Shown here piece by piece: positions 1-6,325 of a stretch of 22,623 nt of DNA; positions within the stretch are counted from its first letter, which is position 1; every line of letters begins with the position of its first letter. This DNA comes from a virus. The notes under the pieces were generated by a model that was given only the letters and a program-made list of their open reading frames with translations, searched no databases and had not been told where the DNA came from. Both the position numbers and the translations under genes were made by a program. Location: positions 1 to 22,623 of the IMG/VR virus record IMGVR_UViG_3300037099_000127. One strand, written 5' to 3'.

Positions 1-306
1 ACGCTTTCGGGCGATGGCCACTGGTACGTCGCCTTTGCCTGCGACTGCATCCAGCCCCAGCCTCTGCCTGCGACTGGCGCTAACATTGGGGTGGATGTTG
101 GCATCACGACATTCCGTATTGGTCTCCGGCTTCCAAATGCCCCGAGCCCCGCGGCGGCGAGCGTTCGCCGAAGGCATCCGGCTTGGTGCGGGCTCTCCGT
201 CTCCGTTGAGGCTAGGCCGTCTGTCCCTACGGTCCATCCGGAAGTGCCGCGCGTGAGTGAATGCCGCGCCGCTGGGCTTGTCAACAGTTATTTTCGGATC
301 GCATAA
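1..306 (+). pseudogene. tnpB: TnpB-type (IS200/IS605 OrfB) remnant, 5' cut by window edge
   Basis: Reading frame 1 is open from the window edge to a TAA at 304-306. It encodes DGHWYVAFACDC, then PLPATGANIGVDVGITTF. This matches the TnpB pattern of a 'DG.WYV' strand followed by the RuvC-I motif G(I/V)D(L/V)G..TF, whose Asp is the first catalytic residue of the RNA-guided nuclease. After that the protein stops resembling TnpB. Frame 2 contains VLVSGFQMP at about 119-145, which looks more like the expected next strand, so a frameshift near 115 is likely. RuvC-II, the CxxC zinc-binding region and RuvC-III are not seen in any frame, so the element is truncated or decayed and should not encode an active nuclease. 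Only about 100 residues are visible. The upstream part is outside the window. Confidence 0.5.
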
Positions 307-484
307 CACTCGGTAAACCCTTGGTTTTCAGCACACGTGAATATCGTACAAGTAATCAACCATGAGACACGCACCGACACGTTGACGCGTCTTCGGTAAC
401 ACTCCTTACAGACAGCATATGCGTTAGATGCGCCTCGGCAAGAAAGTGCGCCAGCGTTATTGCAAACATTTCAATGTGTTGCGT

Positions 485-620
485 GCAATTGACCAATGAC
501 GCCGTAGGGCCGCAAAAATGAGCCATGTGCCATAAATTGTCACTTTAGGTGACGTTTTCGGTCACTCGGACGGGCAGCACTACGCCCGCGCGTCACGCGC
601 CCACGTATTGAGCAATTGAC
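485..620. repeat. Direct repeat GCAATTGAC (485-493 and 612-620)
   Basis: The nonamer GCAATTGAC occurs at 485-493 and again at 612-620 in the same orientation, 127 bp apart, in the otherwise gene-free leader. It contains the palindrome CAATTG. The copies bracket the GTCAC half-site array. It could be a protein-binding site or chance; no function is shown by the sequence. Confidence 0.4.
539..596. promoter_or_regulatory. Candidate operator array of GTCAC/GTGAC half-sites
   Basis: GTCAC occurs at 539-543, GTGAC at 549-553, GTCAC at 561-565 and GTCAC at 592-596. The first two form an inverted repeat around TTTAG; the second and third form an everted pair around GTTTTCG; the fourth lies inside the palindrome GCGCG-TCA-CGCGC. 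Start-to-start distances from the first are 10, 22 and 53 bp, close to 1, 2 and 5 helical turns, so a protein bound to them would sit on one DNA face. The array lies about 55-110 bp upstream of the candidate promoter at 650. A repressor or activator binding role is inference. Confidence 0.4.
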
Positions 621-649
621 ACGAAACGTGCAGGCAGAGCGCGCGGGGC

Positions 650-676
650 TTGACTTTTGGAGCGGGTTGGTATCCT
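650..676 (+). promoter_or_regulatory. Candidate sigma70-like extended -10 promoter
   Basis: TTGACT at 650-655 resembles a -35 box. TATCCT at 671-676 is preceded by TGG (668-670), giving an extended -10 (TGnTATnnT). The spacer is 15 bp, short of the preferred 17, which the extended -10 could offset. A start of transcription near 683 would leave a short leader before the ATG at 707. It is well placed to drive the whole rightward block. Confidence 0.4.
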
Positions 677-706
677 ATTGCAGGGGAGAGCAGGAATCAG
701 CAGGAA

Positions 707-1288
707 ATGGGAAACCCAAATCCGAGCATAGCGACGCGATTTAAGCCCGGCGTTTCGGGGAATCCGTCGGGCAAGCGCTCTCTCGCATGGATGAAAAATC
801 GCCTAGATCAGATCGGGAAAGACGGCAAGGATGAGCGCGCAAGAATCTTGGAGCACCTGATCGAGGTGGCCACGAGATGGGAAGTCCGGGTGATCGGGAA
901 AGACTCTGAAGGGGAACTTTTGCGCGTGGCTTCGGCCCGCGACAGTGTGGAGGCGGCCAAGCTGATCTATGCCTATGCGGAGGGGAAACCACCCGAATCC
1001 GAGGACGTGCGGTCGTTGGCGCTAGCCGAGCACATGCGCAAAGTCGCCCACGACGCCGCCGAGCTTGCGCTGAAGGTGCTCGGCTCAAGGGTGTACTCGA
1101 TGACTCCCAAAGAACTGGCCGTGTTTTTTCGCGACTGCACAGGAGACTCGGAGTCGTATCTCAAGATTGCCAAAGATGAGATCGAAGCGCGCGAGGAGTC
1201 TGCGCTGGACATCGAGGCAACGGCTGAGCCAGCAGAAGAAACACCAGAACCGGAGACAGCCCAAGACCAGGAATGGCCGCAACCATGA
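707..1288 (+). CDS. terS: Terminase small subunit-like protein (DUF5681-type)
   Basis: This 193-residue protein probably recognises phage DNA and loads it onto the large terminase. Residues 12-23 read FKPGVSGNPSGK, the hallmark N-terminal motif of the DUF5681 family (F.PG.SGNP.G), whose members often sit just upstream of phage large terminases. The middle is mainly helical and basic (about residues 25-110), and the last 40 residues are acidic, rich in Glu, Pro and Ala. An in-frame TTG at 650 would add 19 residues, but it overlaps the candidate -35 box; ATG 707 follows GCAGGAA and directly precedes the motif, so I chose 707. The stop overlaps the next start as ATGA (1285-1288). The small-terminase role is inferred from family and position. 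Confidence 0.65.
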   Translation: MGNPNPSIATRFKPGVSGNPSGKRSLAWMKNRLDQIGKDGKDERARILEHLIEVATRWEVRVIGKDSEGELLRVASARDSVEAAKLIYAYAEGKPPESEDVRSLALAEHMRKVAHDAAELALKVLGSRVYSMTPKELAVFFRDCTGDSESYLKIAKDEIEAREESALDIEATAEPAEETPEPETAQDQEWPQP

Positions 1289-1779
1289 ACGCCAACATTC
1301 GGGACGCCATCGCCCTGCGCCCGATGGTGGCGGCCGATCATGCGTTCGTTCTCGACTCGTTCCGCCGGCACATCCTGGAGGACGGGATCGCGCTAGAGTC
1401 TCTCAATCACGCGGACGTTCGCCCGCATGTAGAGGAGCTTGCTCGATGCCTTCGCAGTGGTATCGCCAGTTGCATGTCGGCCACGCTGGGGACAGACGCG
1501 GATCGTATCGTTGGATGGGCCATAGCACGCGACGGCGAAATCGTCTTCACCTATGTACGCTCGGCATTTCGGCGCTGGGGCATCGGGAGCCAACTGACGA
1601 CAGCCCTCGTAGAATCTGTCCCGATGCCTCTTGTCTATTGGACCTCGCATGCGGAGCGGATTCGCTCCGAGTGTTCCTACCCTCTGTTGTGGGCATGGGA
1701 AACATGCAAACGCATACAACGAAAATCCCCAAGGAGATCCAAGAATGAAGATCAAGCTCGTTCGATTCATGCAGTTTGA
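1285..1779 (+). CDS. GNAT-family N-acetyltransferase-like protein
   Basis: This 164-residue protein has the GNAT layout. An N-terminal ALRPMVAADHAFVLDS segment (10-25) resembles the first strand and helix. It is followed by VGWAIARDGEIVFTYVRSAFR (76-96, beta3-beta4), then the acetyl-CoA loop motif RRWGIG at 96-101, fitting the GNAT motif A pattern (Q/R)xxGx(G/A), and a helix. Family members transfer an acetyl group from acetyl-CoA to an amine; the substrate here is unknown. Similar GNAT-like genes occur near terminase genes in other phages. ATG 1285 is preferred over ATG 1273 because it overlaps the upstream stop as ATGA and lies about 11 nt after AGGAA. The C-terminal 35 nt overlap the next gene. 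The last 30 residues are basic and do not look like part of the GNAT fold. Confidence 0.6.
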   Translation: MNANIRDAIALRPMVAADHAFVLDSFRRHILEDGIALESLNHADVRPHVEELARCLRSGIASCMSATLGTDADRIVGWAIARDGEIVFTYVRSAFRRWGIGSQLTTALVESVPMPLVYWTSHAERIRSECSYPLLWAWETCKRIQRKSPRRSKNEDQARSIHAV

Positions 1780-2095
1780 CGGGGCGGCCATGCAGCCGCG
1801 AGTTCTTCCCGGTATGGGGCGTATCGGGAGCCTGTCTCCCGGCGATGTGGTGAAAGATCCAATCGATGGTCAGGCCGTGGTGCACTCGCTCGAATACGAA
1901 CCGCGAAGCGGGGCGATCATCATCCGCAAAGGGCGACACAAGGATAACCCGACAGATGCCAGTCGGTCGTGGAACCGCAGCGCTGGAGGGAAAGACCCGT
2001 CGGCAGATTGGTGCGCGATTGGCATCGGAAATGCCATGATCCTGGGTGACGACGATAACCCGCCACAGCAGCAGGGGCAGCAGAAGATGAAGTGA
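1745..2095 (+). CDS. Hypothetical phage protein, 116 aa
   Basis: I do not recognise this family. The ATG at 1745 is chosen over an upstream in-frame ATG (1631) because AAGGAG at 1731-1736 sits 8 nt before it, one of the strongest ribosome-binding sites in the window. The first 70 residues alternate hydrophobic and polar positions ([31 protein letters not shown]), suggesting a small beta-rich domain. The C-terminus is polar and rich in Asp, Gln and Lys. It overlaps the GNAT-like gene by 35 nt and its TGA is fused to the next start (TGATG at 2093-2097), so it belongs to the same transcript. Confidence 0.65.
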   Translation: MKIKLVRFMQFDGAAMQPRVLPGMGRIGSLSPGDVVKDPIDGQAVVHSLEYEPRSGAIIIRKGRHKDNPTDASRSWNRSAGGKDPSADWCAIGIGNAMILGDDDNPPQQQGQQKMK

Positions 2096-2226
2096 TGCCG
2101 CTCATCCAGTCGAGCAAGAAGCTGGCGAGGCTCAAGAACATCGCCACCGAAGTCAAAGCGGGGCGCCCCGTCAAGCAGGCCGTTGCCATTGCATACGACA
2201 TTCAGCGGAAGGCCAAGAGCAAATGA
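2095..2226 (+). CDS. Small basic phage protein with 'KQAVAIAY' motif, 43 aa
   Basis: The product starts [16 protein letters not shown] and contains [21 protein letters not shown]. Very small proteins of this pattern (MPL..SSKK...NI..E...GKP.KQAVAIA) recur in phage and prophage genomes, often near head or packaging genes; their function is not established to my knowledge. It is lysine-rich and probably a pair of helices. The start is tied to the previous stop in TGATG, and its own stop overlaps the next start in ATGA (2223-2226). The clean overlap at both ends and the family resemblance support a real gene despite its size. Confidence 0.7.
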   Translation: MPLIQSSKKLARLKNIATEVKAGRPVKQAVAIAYDIQRKAKSK

Positions 2227-2384
2227 GTACGAGCAACACGATACGCTCGAAGCCCGTCACGAAGTTGTACAAGGCAGGCCACGAGGCCGCGTTTGGGAGC
2301 AAGTGCCGCGGATGTGGTGGGAGCATGAAGCGAGAGCCGGCAGAAGCGACGTGGTGCAAGCGGTGTAAAGAGGATCCACAGTGA
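2223..2384 (+). CDS. Small zinc-knuckle protein, 53 aa
   Basis: The 53-residue product has two CxxC pairs, CRGC (Cys28, Cys31) and CKRC (Cys45, Cys48), separated by 13 residues with a glycine-rich turn after the first. This is a four-cysteine zinc-ribbon or rubredoxin-like knuckle. The N-terminal half is basic ([19 protein letters not shown]). Small zinc ribbons bind nucleic acid or partner proteins; the target here is unknown. The gene overlaps the 43-aa gene at ATGA and the next GTG start at GTGA (2381-2384). It cannot be assigned to a named family. Confidence 0.7.
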   Translation: MSTSNTIRSKPVTKLYKAGHEAAFGSKCRGCGGSMKREPAEATWCKRCKEDPQ

Positions 2385-2623
2385 AGCCGCGCCTTCGCAT
2401 CCCGGTCAAAACCTGGAGGGGTTGCCAGTGGTCCAATGGCTCCCCCTTGAGCCACGGGGAGCGCGAACGACTTTCGATTATGCTTGGCAGTGGGCGCGTG
2501 CCATTGCTTCCCGGCGAATCGCCTGGCTTGTGGTTTGTGCGGGTGCGGAAAGTGCTCGAAACGGCGTTGTTTAATCCGCGCGTAGCACTTGGCAGCAAGG
2601 ACAGAGAAGGCGCGCCGTCATGA
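2381..2623 (+). CDS. Hypothetical protein, 80 aa, GTG start
   Basis: This frame starts with GTG at 2381, overlapping the previous stop as GTGA, and ends in an ATGA overlap with the large terminase (2620-2623). Those couplings at both ends and the absence of any other gene for the interval support it. The product is basic, with Arg- and Pro-rich stretches ([34 protein letters not shown]). No domain is recognised. It is one of five small genes between the small and large terminase genes. Confidence 0.55.
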   Translation: MKPRLRIPVKTWRGCQWSNGSPLSHGERERLSIMLGSGRVPLLPGESPGLWFVRVRKVLETALFNPRVALGSKDREGAPS

Positions 2624-4104
2624 GCAATCGCGCCTCCAGCTTCGCCCTTGAGCAGCTCGCAGCGGTCGCAGCGAGGCAGACAGGCGCCACGTGGATACCG
2701 ATTACCGAAGCCGACTCGTTTCCGGCGCAGTGGCAATTCATCCAAGCCGAATCGCGCGCCATCTGCCTCATGTGCAGTCGCCGTGCCGCCAAGACATACG
2801 GGGTCAGGCTCCGCACCGTCAAGCGCAGTTCGGAGCGGCCCGGATGGCGCACGCTCATCATCCACCACACCCGCATTCTAGGAAAACAACAGGTCTACGA
2901 AACTGGCGATCCGAGGAATCCCGGCATCCGGGAGATCATGGAGTCGCACCACATCCCAGAGGCGCACCACGACTCGACAGAACTGAACATCACCTTCGGA
3001 AACGGCAGTTTCGTCCAAGTCGTTGGCTGCGACGACAAAAACGAGGTGGGCAAGAAGCTAGGATTCCTGTGGAACGACATCGTGCTGATCGAGTGCCAAG
3101 AATTCGACGACGAGATGCTTCGCCGACTCGTTGACAAGACGATTCTCCCGACACTGATCGACCGTGGAGGCTCGCTCACCCTGGAAGGAACTCCAGCTGA
3201 CGTAGAGGCGGGCCTCTGGTACGAGGCTGTCATGGGCGACCAATGGGATCGACTCGGGGCCGCTCCCGGTTTGCCTGCGTGGACGTTGCTGGACAATCCG
3301 TTCATCGACCGAGACGAGATCGTCAACACAATGAAAATTCGCGGATACGAGATCGACTTCGCGAAGCCGGAACGCAATGATTATCTGATTCAAAGGGAAA
3401 TCTTCGGCCGCCAAGTCACCGACCCGAGCAAGCTCCTATACGCATACGCCAAGGGGCGCAACGATTGGCCGGTGACAGGCGTTCCATTCCTCACCGACGC
3501 GCGGGGGATTCCGCTTACCACGTGGCGCTTTGCCATGGGAATCGACATCGGCGGAGCACGCGAAGGGAACGACAAGGACGCTTGCGTGGTGCTCGGATGG
3601 CGCATTGACGATGGAACTCACGCCATCTGGGAGCGCGAGAGCTGGGAAGATCGCCAAGACTCGGAAGCATTTTGTCGGCGTGTGCTGGAGACGTTCAAAC
3701 GCTGGCAACCCATGCAGGCCATTTGTGCGGACACAGGCGGAGCAGGCGCGGTCAAGATGCTCGAATGGCTCAAGCCGCGACTCATGGGTCTGGATTTCAC
3801 CCCAAAGCCCACAAGCGTAGAGGTGAGCGAACGCATGCTTAACGATGAATTCCGCAGCGGAAGGCTTAGGGTAAATCCGCTTGGACTCATCGCCAGGGAT
3901 GCGAAGATTTGCACCAATCCCGAGACATACCACTCGGACGTCATGCCGGCTACTCGATACGCTTTTCACGGTGCTTACAACTGGCTTTCTAAAGAGAAAC
4001 CGAAACCGAAGAGCATCGACGCAGAACTGGAGCGCCTACGTATTGCGCGCTTCCTCCAACAAGAGAAGGACGCGAGACGACCATGGCAATTCGAACTAAG
4101 ATAG
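2620..4104 (+). CDS. terL: Phage terminase large subunit (packaging ATPase and nuclease)
   Basis: This 494-residue protein is the packaging motor. The N-terminal ATPase half has a Walker A-like CSRRAAKTYG at 52-61, a Walker B-like strand IVLIECQEFDDE at 154-165 and a coupling-motif-like SLTLEGTP at 185-192. The C-terminal RNase H-fold nuclease shows the three expected acidic sites: GIDIGG (Asp309), ICADTGG (Asp371) and HSDVMPATRYAF (Asp440). Length and order fit the family. The ATPase motifs are unusual: the glycine before the Walker A lysine is alanine (RRAAKT), and the residue before the presumed catalytic Glu158 is Ile, not the Walker B aspartate. The start is coupled by ATGA to the upstream gene, and the end overlaps the next small gene by 22 nt. 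Confidence 0.92.
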   Translation: MSNRASSFALEQLAAVAARQTGATWIPITEADSFPAQWQFIQAESRAICLMCSRRAAKTYGVRLRTVKRSSERPGWRTLIIHHTRILGKQQVYETGDPRNPGIREIMESHHIPEAHHDSTELNITFGNGSFVQVVGCDDKNEVGKKLGFLWNDIVLIECQEFDDEMLRRLVDKTILPTLIDRGGSLTLEGTPADVEAGLWYEAVMGDQWDRLGAAPGLPAWTLLDNPFIDRDEIVNTMKIRGYEIDFAKPERNDYLIQREIFGRQVTDPSKLLYAYAKGRNDWPVTGVPFLTDARGIPLTTWRFAMGIDIGGAREGNDKDACVVLGWRIDDGTHAIWERESWEDRQDSEAFCRRVLETFKRWQPMQAICADTGGAGAVKMLEWLKPRLMGLDFTPKPTSVEVSERMLNDEFRSGRLRVNPLGLIARDAKICTNPETYHSDVMPATRYAFHGAYNWLSKEKPKPKSIDAELERLRIARFLQQEKDARRPWQFELR

Positions 4105-4295
4105 AGAGAGAAAGTGAAACGGGGCGGATCACTCCCCTTGCGGACCTGAAGGCGCGCATAGCCTTGCTCACGCAGCACGGAGCGACCTACTACAAAGACG
4201 GCATGCTTGAGATGCATCTCACGAAGCGCGACGCGGTTAAGACCAAGGACAACCAGACAGGTGACCGCGTCGACGTGGACCTAGGAAAGGTATAA
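4083..4295 (+). CDS. Hypothetical protein, 70 aa, between terL and portal
   Basis: This small frame starts inside the last codons of the large terminase gene (22-nt overlap) and ends 3 nt before the portal start, so it fits the packed operon. The product is charged (MAIRTKIERESETGRITPLADLKARIALL, then TKDNQTGDRVDVDLGKV) and probably holds one amphipathic helix around residues 18-32. No motif is recognised. Small genes in this slot are common in podoviruses, but no function can be given. Confidence 0.6.
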   Translation: MAIRTKIERESETGRITPLADLKARIALLTQHGATYYKDGMLEMHLTKRDAVKTKDNQTGDRVDVDLGKV

Positions 4296-4298
4296 GCG

Positions 4299-6158
4299 AT
4301 GGGCAAGCTCAGCAGGCAACGAGGAGAAAAGAACGACTTCACGGGCTCTATTTCGTGGACGAAAGAACCGGAGCGACTCCATCAGGTGGTCGACCAGGTC
4401 CAGCAGACGCACGCGACCGAGCTGGTGCTTGCTCGCTGTCTGGGGCGGCAGTATTGGAATCGGCCTCTCGCCGCCGAGATTGTACCGGATACAAACTACA
4501 CCGACACCCGCGCGCTCCAGAGAACCACGAACAGGGTGCTATCTGAGTTCGGGTTCAACGTCACCCGCGAAGTGATCGACGCCATGACAGCACGGGTATG
4601 TCGACAACTCGCCGCGAAGATCATCACTGTCGGCGGAGACAACAAGCTACAGAACCAGGCCACGAAACTTACTCGGTACGTGGACAGCCTTAACAAAGAG
4701 CTTAACACGCGCGATGTGCTTCAACGAATGGCCGTGGACGCATGTTCCATGCGCGGGTTCGGGGCGGGGAAGGTGGCGTTCGATACGCTGAACGATTCGA
4801 TTAGGTTTGACCGCTTGGACCCGCTTGGAGTGTTCTTCCCATTCGAGGAAGGAGAGCGCCCCGTTCACATGTTCGTGCGCTCGGCGGTCCCGCGCGAGAA
4901 GATCCAAGACCTTTACCCCAAAAAGGCGGACGCAATCGGCAGGCTGCCAAAGTGGCGGCGTCCGGCCATCGCGGGAATCGAGCCGACGACCAACAACACC
5001 TGCGACACCGTGCGCATCGATGAGGGTTGGAAGATCCAACAAGGTGAAAGCATTCCGGGTCATTACACGATGGCCGCGGACAAGGTCGTGCTGGAAAACG
5101 AGAAGTACACACACCCATTTCATCAAGTGGTGCTGATTCGATTCTTCCCCGAGTTCACCGGGGCGGGTGGTGTGGCGGCAGGGCGAATTCTGGCGCCCTA
5201 TCACCGCTGGAGGAATCAACTCCTGCGCACTATGCACGACTCATTACTTGGGGCTCTGCCCCGCAGACTCATGCGTGTGGACACCATATGCGAGGACAAC
5301 GGAGACATTCCTTGGCAGGATGTCAAGTGGTCGGGAACGCAGCCTCCTACGCTGGAGGTTCCAAATCCTGTTCCGTCGCAGGTTTTCGACATGTTCCACG
5401 AAATCGAAGACGGCGCGTTCAATGAGATGGGCGTATCTCGCTCCATGTCCGCAGCTCAGATGCCCCAGGGAATCACGAGCGGCCAAGCCATCCGCGACTA
5501 TGCCGGATTCGCCGACGACCGACTGCAAGACCCATCCGAACGCTGGAAGTCCGCGTGGGTCGACGTGGCCCGAGCCATGGTGGGAATCAGCGCGGACGCG
5601 TTCGCTGGGAAATCCGTCCTGACGCGAGCGCCCGGCAAGGACTTCTTGGAGGAAATCAAGTGGTCTGATGTCGATATGCGGAAGAACAAATACAAGATCG
5701 AATTCACGATCACCAGCGGACTGACTGGAACAGTCTCCGCGAAGATCCAGCAGCTCGTCGACCTCCAAGGGATCGGCTTGGCCGATGCGATGACGTTGGC
5801 CAAAGGCCTCGCCGACGACCTCCCCGATTGCGCGGCACTGTTCGACCGACTGACGGCACCGCTCGACCTTGCCACGCGCATGGTGGAAGACGCACTCAAT
5901 GGAGACTATACCCCGCCGACGGGATTGATGGGTCCGGACTGCCTGAACTACATCAAGCAGATCGGCGCGCAGATGTACTGCCGGGCGCTCGTCAACAAGA
6001 ACCACACACCGGAGCAACTCGAATGCTTGCGCAAGCTCATGAAGGCGGCGCAGAGGAAAGAGGCCCCGCCGTTGCCGCCCATCCAGCCCGTGCAAAGCGC
6101 GCCAGGTCTCAACCCAGGCTCCATTCAAGCCCCCGGCATGCAGGGCCCGCCATCGTGA
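4299..6158 (+). CDS. Portal protein
   Basis: The 619-residue product lies directly after the terminase gene and before the scaffold and capsid genes, the fixed place of the portal. Residues 20-110 are helical, with an LVLARCLGRQYWNRPLA segment typical of the start of podovirus portals. Residues 165-200 (RFDRLDPLGVFFPFEEG) resemble the wing. Residues 296-325 (RILAPYHRWRNQLLRTMHDSLLGA) would form the long stem-region helix. Residues 376-401 carry GVSRSMSAAQMPQGITSGQAIRDY, a portal-like segment. The C-terminal 30 residues are rich in Pro and Gln. Twelve copies should form the DNA channel at one capsid vertex and dock the terminase. The stop overlaps the next GTG start. Confidence 0.85.
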   Translation: MGKLSRQRGEKNDFTGSISWTKEPERLHQVVDQVQQTHATELVLARCLGRQYWNRPLAAEIVPDTNYTDTRALQRTTNRVLSEFGFNVTREVIDAMTARVCRQLAAKIITVGGDNKLQNQATKLTRYVDSLNKELNTRDVLQRMAVDACSMRGFGAGKVAFDTLNDSIRFDRLDPLGVFFPFEEGERPVHMFVRSAVPREKIQDLYPKKADAIGRLPKWRRPAIAGIEPTTNNTCDTVRIDEGWKIQQGESIPGHYTMAADKVVLENEKYTHPFHQVVLIRFFPEFTGAGGVAAGRILAPYHRWRNQLLRTMHDSLLGALPRRLMRVDTICEDNGDIPWQDVKWSGTQPPTLEVPNPVPSQVFDMFHEIEDGAFNEMGVSRSMSAAQMPQGITSGQAIRDYAGFADDRLQDPSERWKSAWVDVARAMVGISADAFAGKSVLTRAPGKDFLEEIKWSDVDMRKNKYKIEFTITSGLTGTVSAKIQQLVDLQGIGLADAMTLAKGLADDLPDCAALFDRLTAPLDLATRMVEDALNGDYTPPTGLMGPDCLNYIKQIGAQMYCRALVNKNHTPEQLECLRKLMKAAQRKEAPPLPPIQPVQSAPGLNPGSIQAPGMQGPPS

Positions 6159-6325
6159 AGCGAAGAATCTCCAAGAAGGTGTGCGAGCGGGTAATCCGCG
6201 CGGCACTTCGAGGAGAAGTCGTCAGCTATCCCAATAGCAAAACCATCCGCGCGGCGTCGCTGCGCATGCTCAAAGAATCGCGAAAGCAAAACCGCACACG
6301 TGAGGAAACATGTCAGACCAAGTAA
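6155..6325 (+). CDS. Small basic protein, 56 aa, GTG start
   Basis: The frame begins with GTG at 6155, overlapping the portal stop as GTGA, and runs 16 nt into the next gene. The product is strongly basic (MKRRISKKVCERVIRAALRGE; SLRMLKESRKQNRTREETCQTK) and probably mostly helical. It could bind nucleic acid, but no family is recognised. Its support is the start/stop coupling and the lack of another gene for this gap. Confidence 0.5.
   Translation: MKRRISKKVCERVIRAALRGEVVSYPNSKTIRAASLRMLKESRKQNRTREETCQTK

Larger units (their letters stand above)
307..649. other. Non-coding leader region upstream of the packaging genes
   Basis: This 343-base stretch holds no convincing gene on either strand. 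It contains the GTCAC/GTGAC half-site array (539-596), two copies of GCAATTGAC (485-493 and 612-620), a small hairpin CGGGC/GCCCG (571-575 with 584-588) and a 5-bp GCGCG/CGCGC palindrome (588-592 with 596-600). A TTGACA at 616-621 has no acceptable -10 partner at normal spacing. I see no tRNA, CRISPR repeat or clear attachment site. Confidence 0.6.

Noticed and set aside
616-644. Promoter with TTGACA at 616-621
   Set aside because: The expected -10 position reads GC-rich sequence with no TATAAT-like hexamer.
307-649. CRISPR array, tRNA or attachment site in the leader
   Set aside because: Repeats are only 5-9 bases and irregular, no cloverleaf can be drawn, and no long flanking direct repeat is visible.
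650-706. In-frame TTG at 650 as start of the small terminase gene
   Set aside because: It overlaps a -35-like box, has no good ribosome-binding site, and adds residues before the family's usual N-terminal motif.
1631-1744. Upstream ATG for the 116-aa gene
   Set aside because: It lies deep in the GNAT-like gene; the AAGGAG 8 nt before ATG 1745 marks the true start.
5244-6206. Reverse-strand open frame of 320 codons under the portal gene
   Set aside because: It is fully antisense to the portal with no recognisable motif; long antisense frames are common in GC-rich coding DNA.
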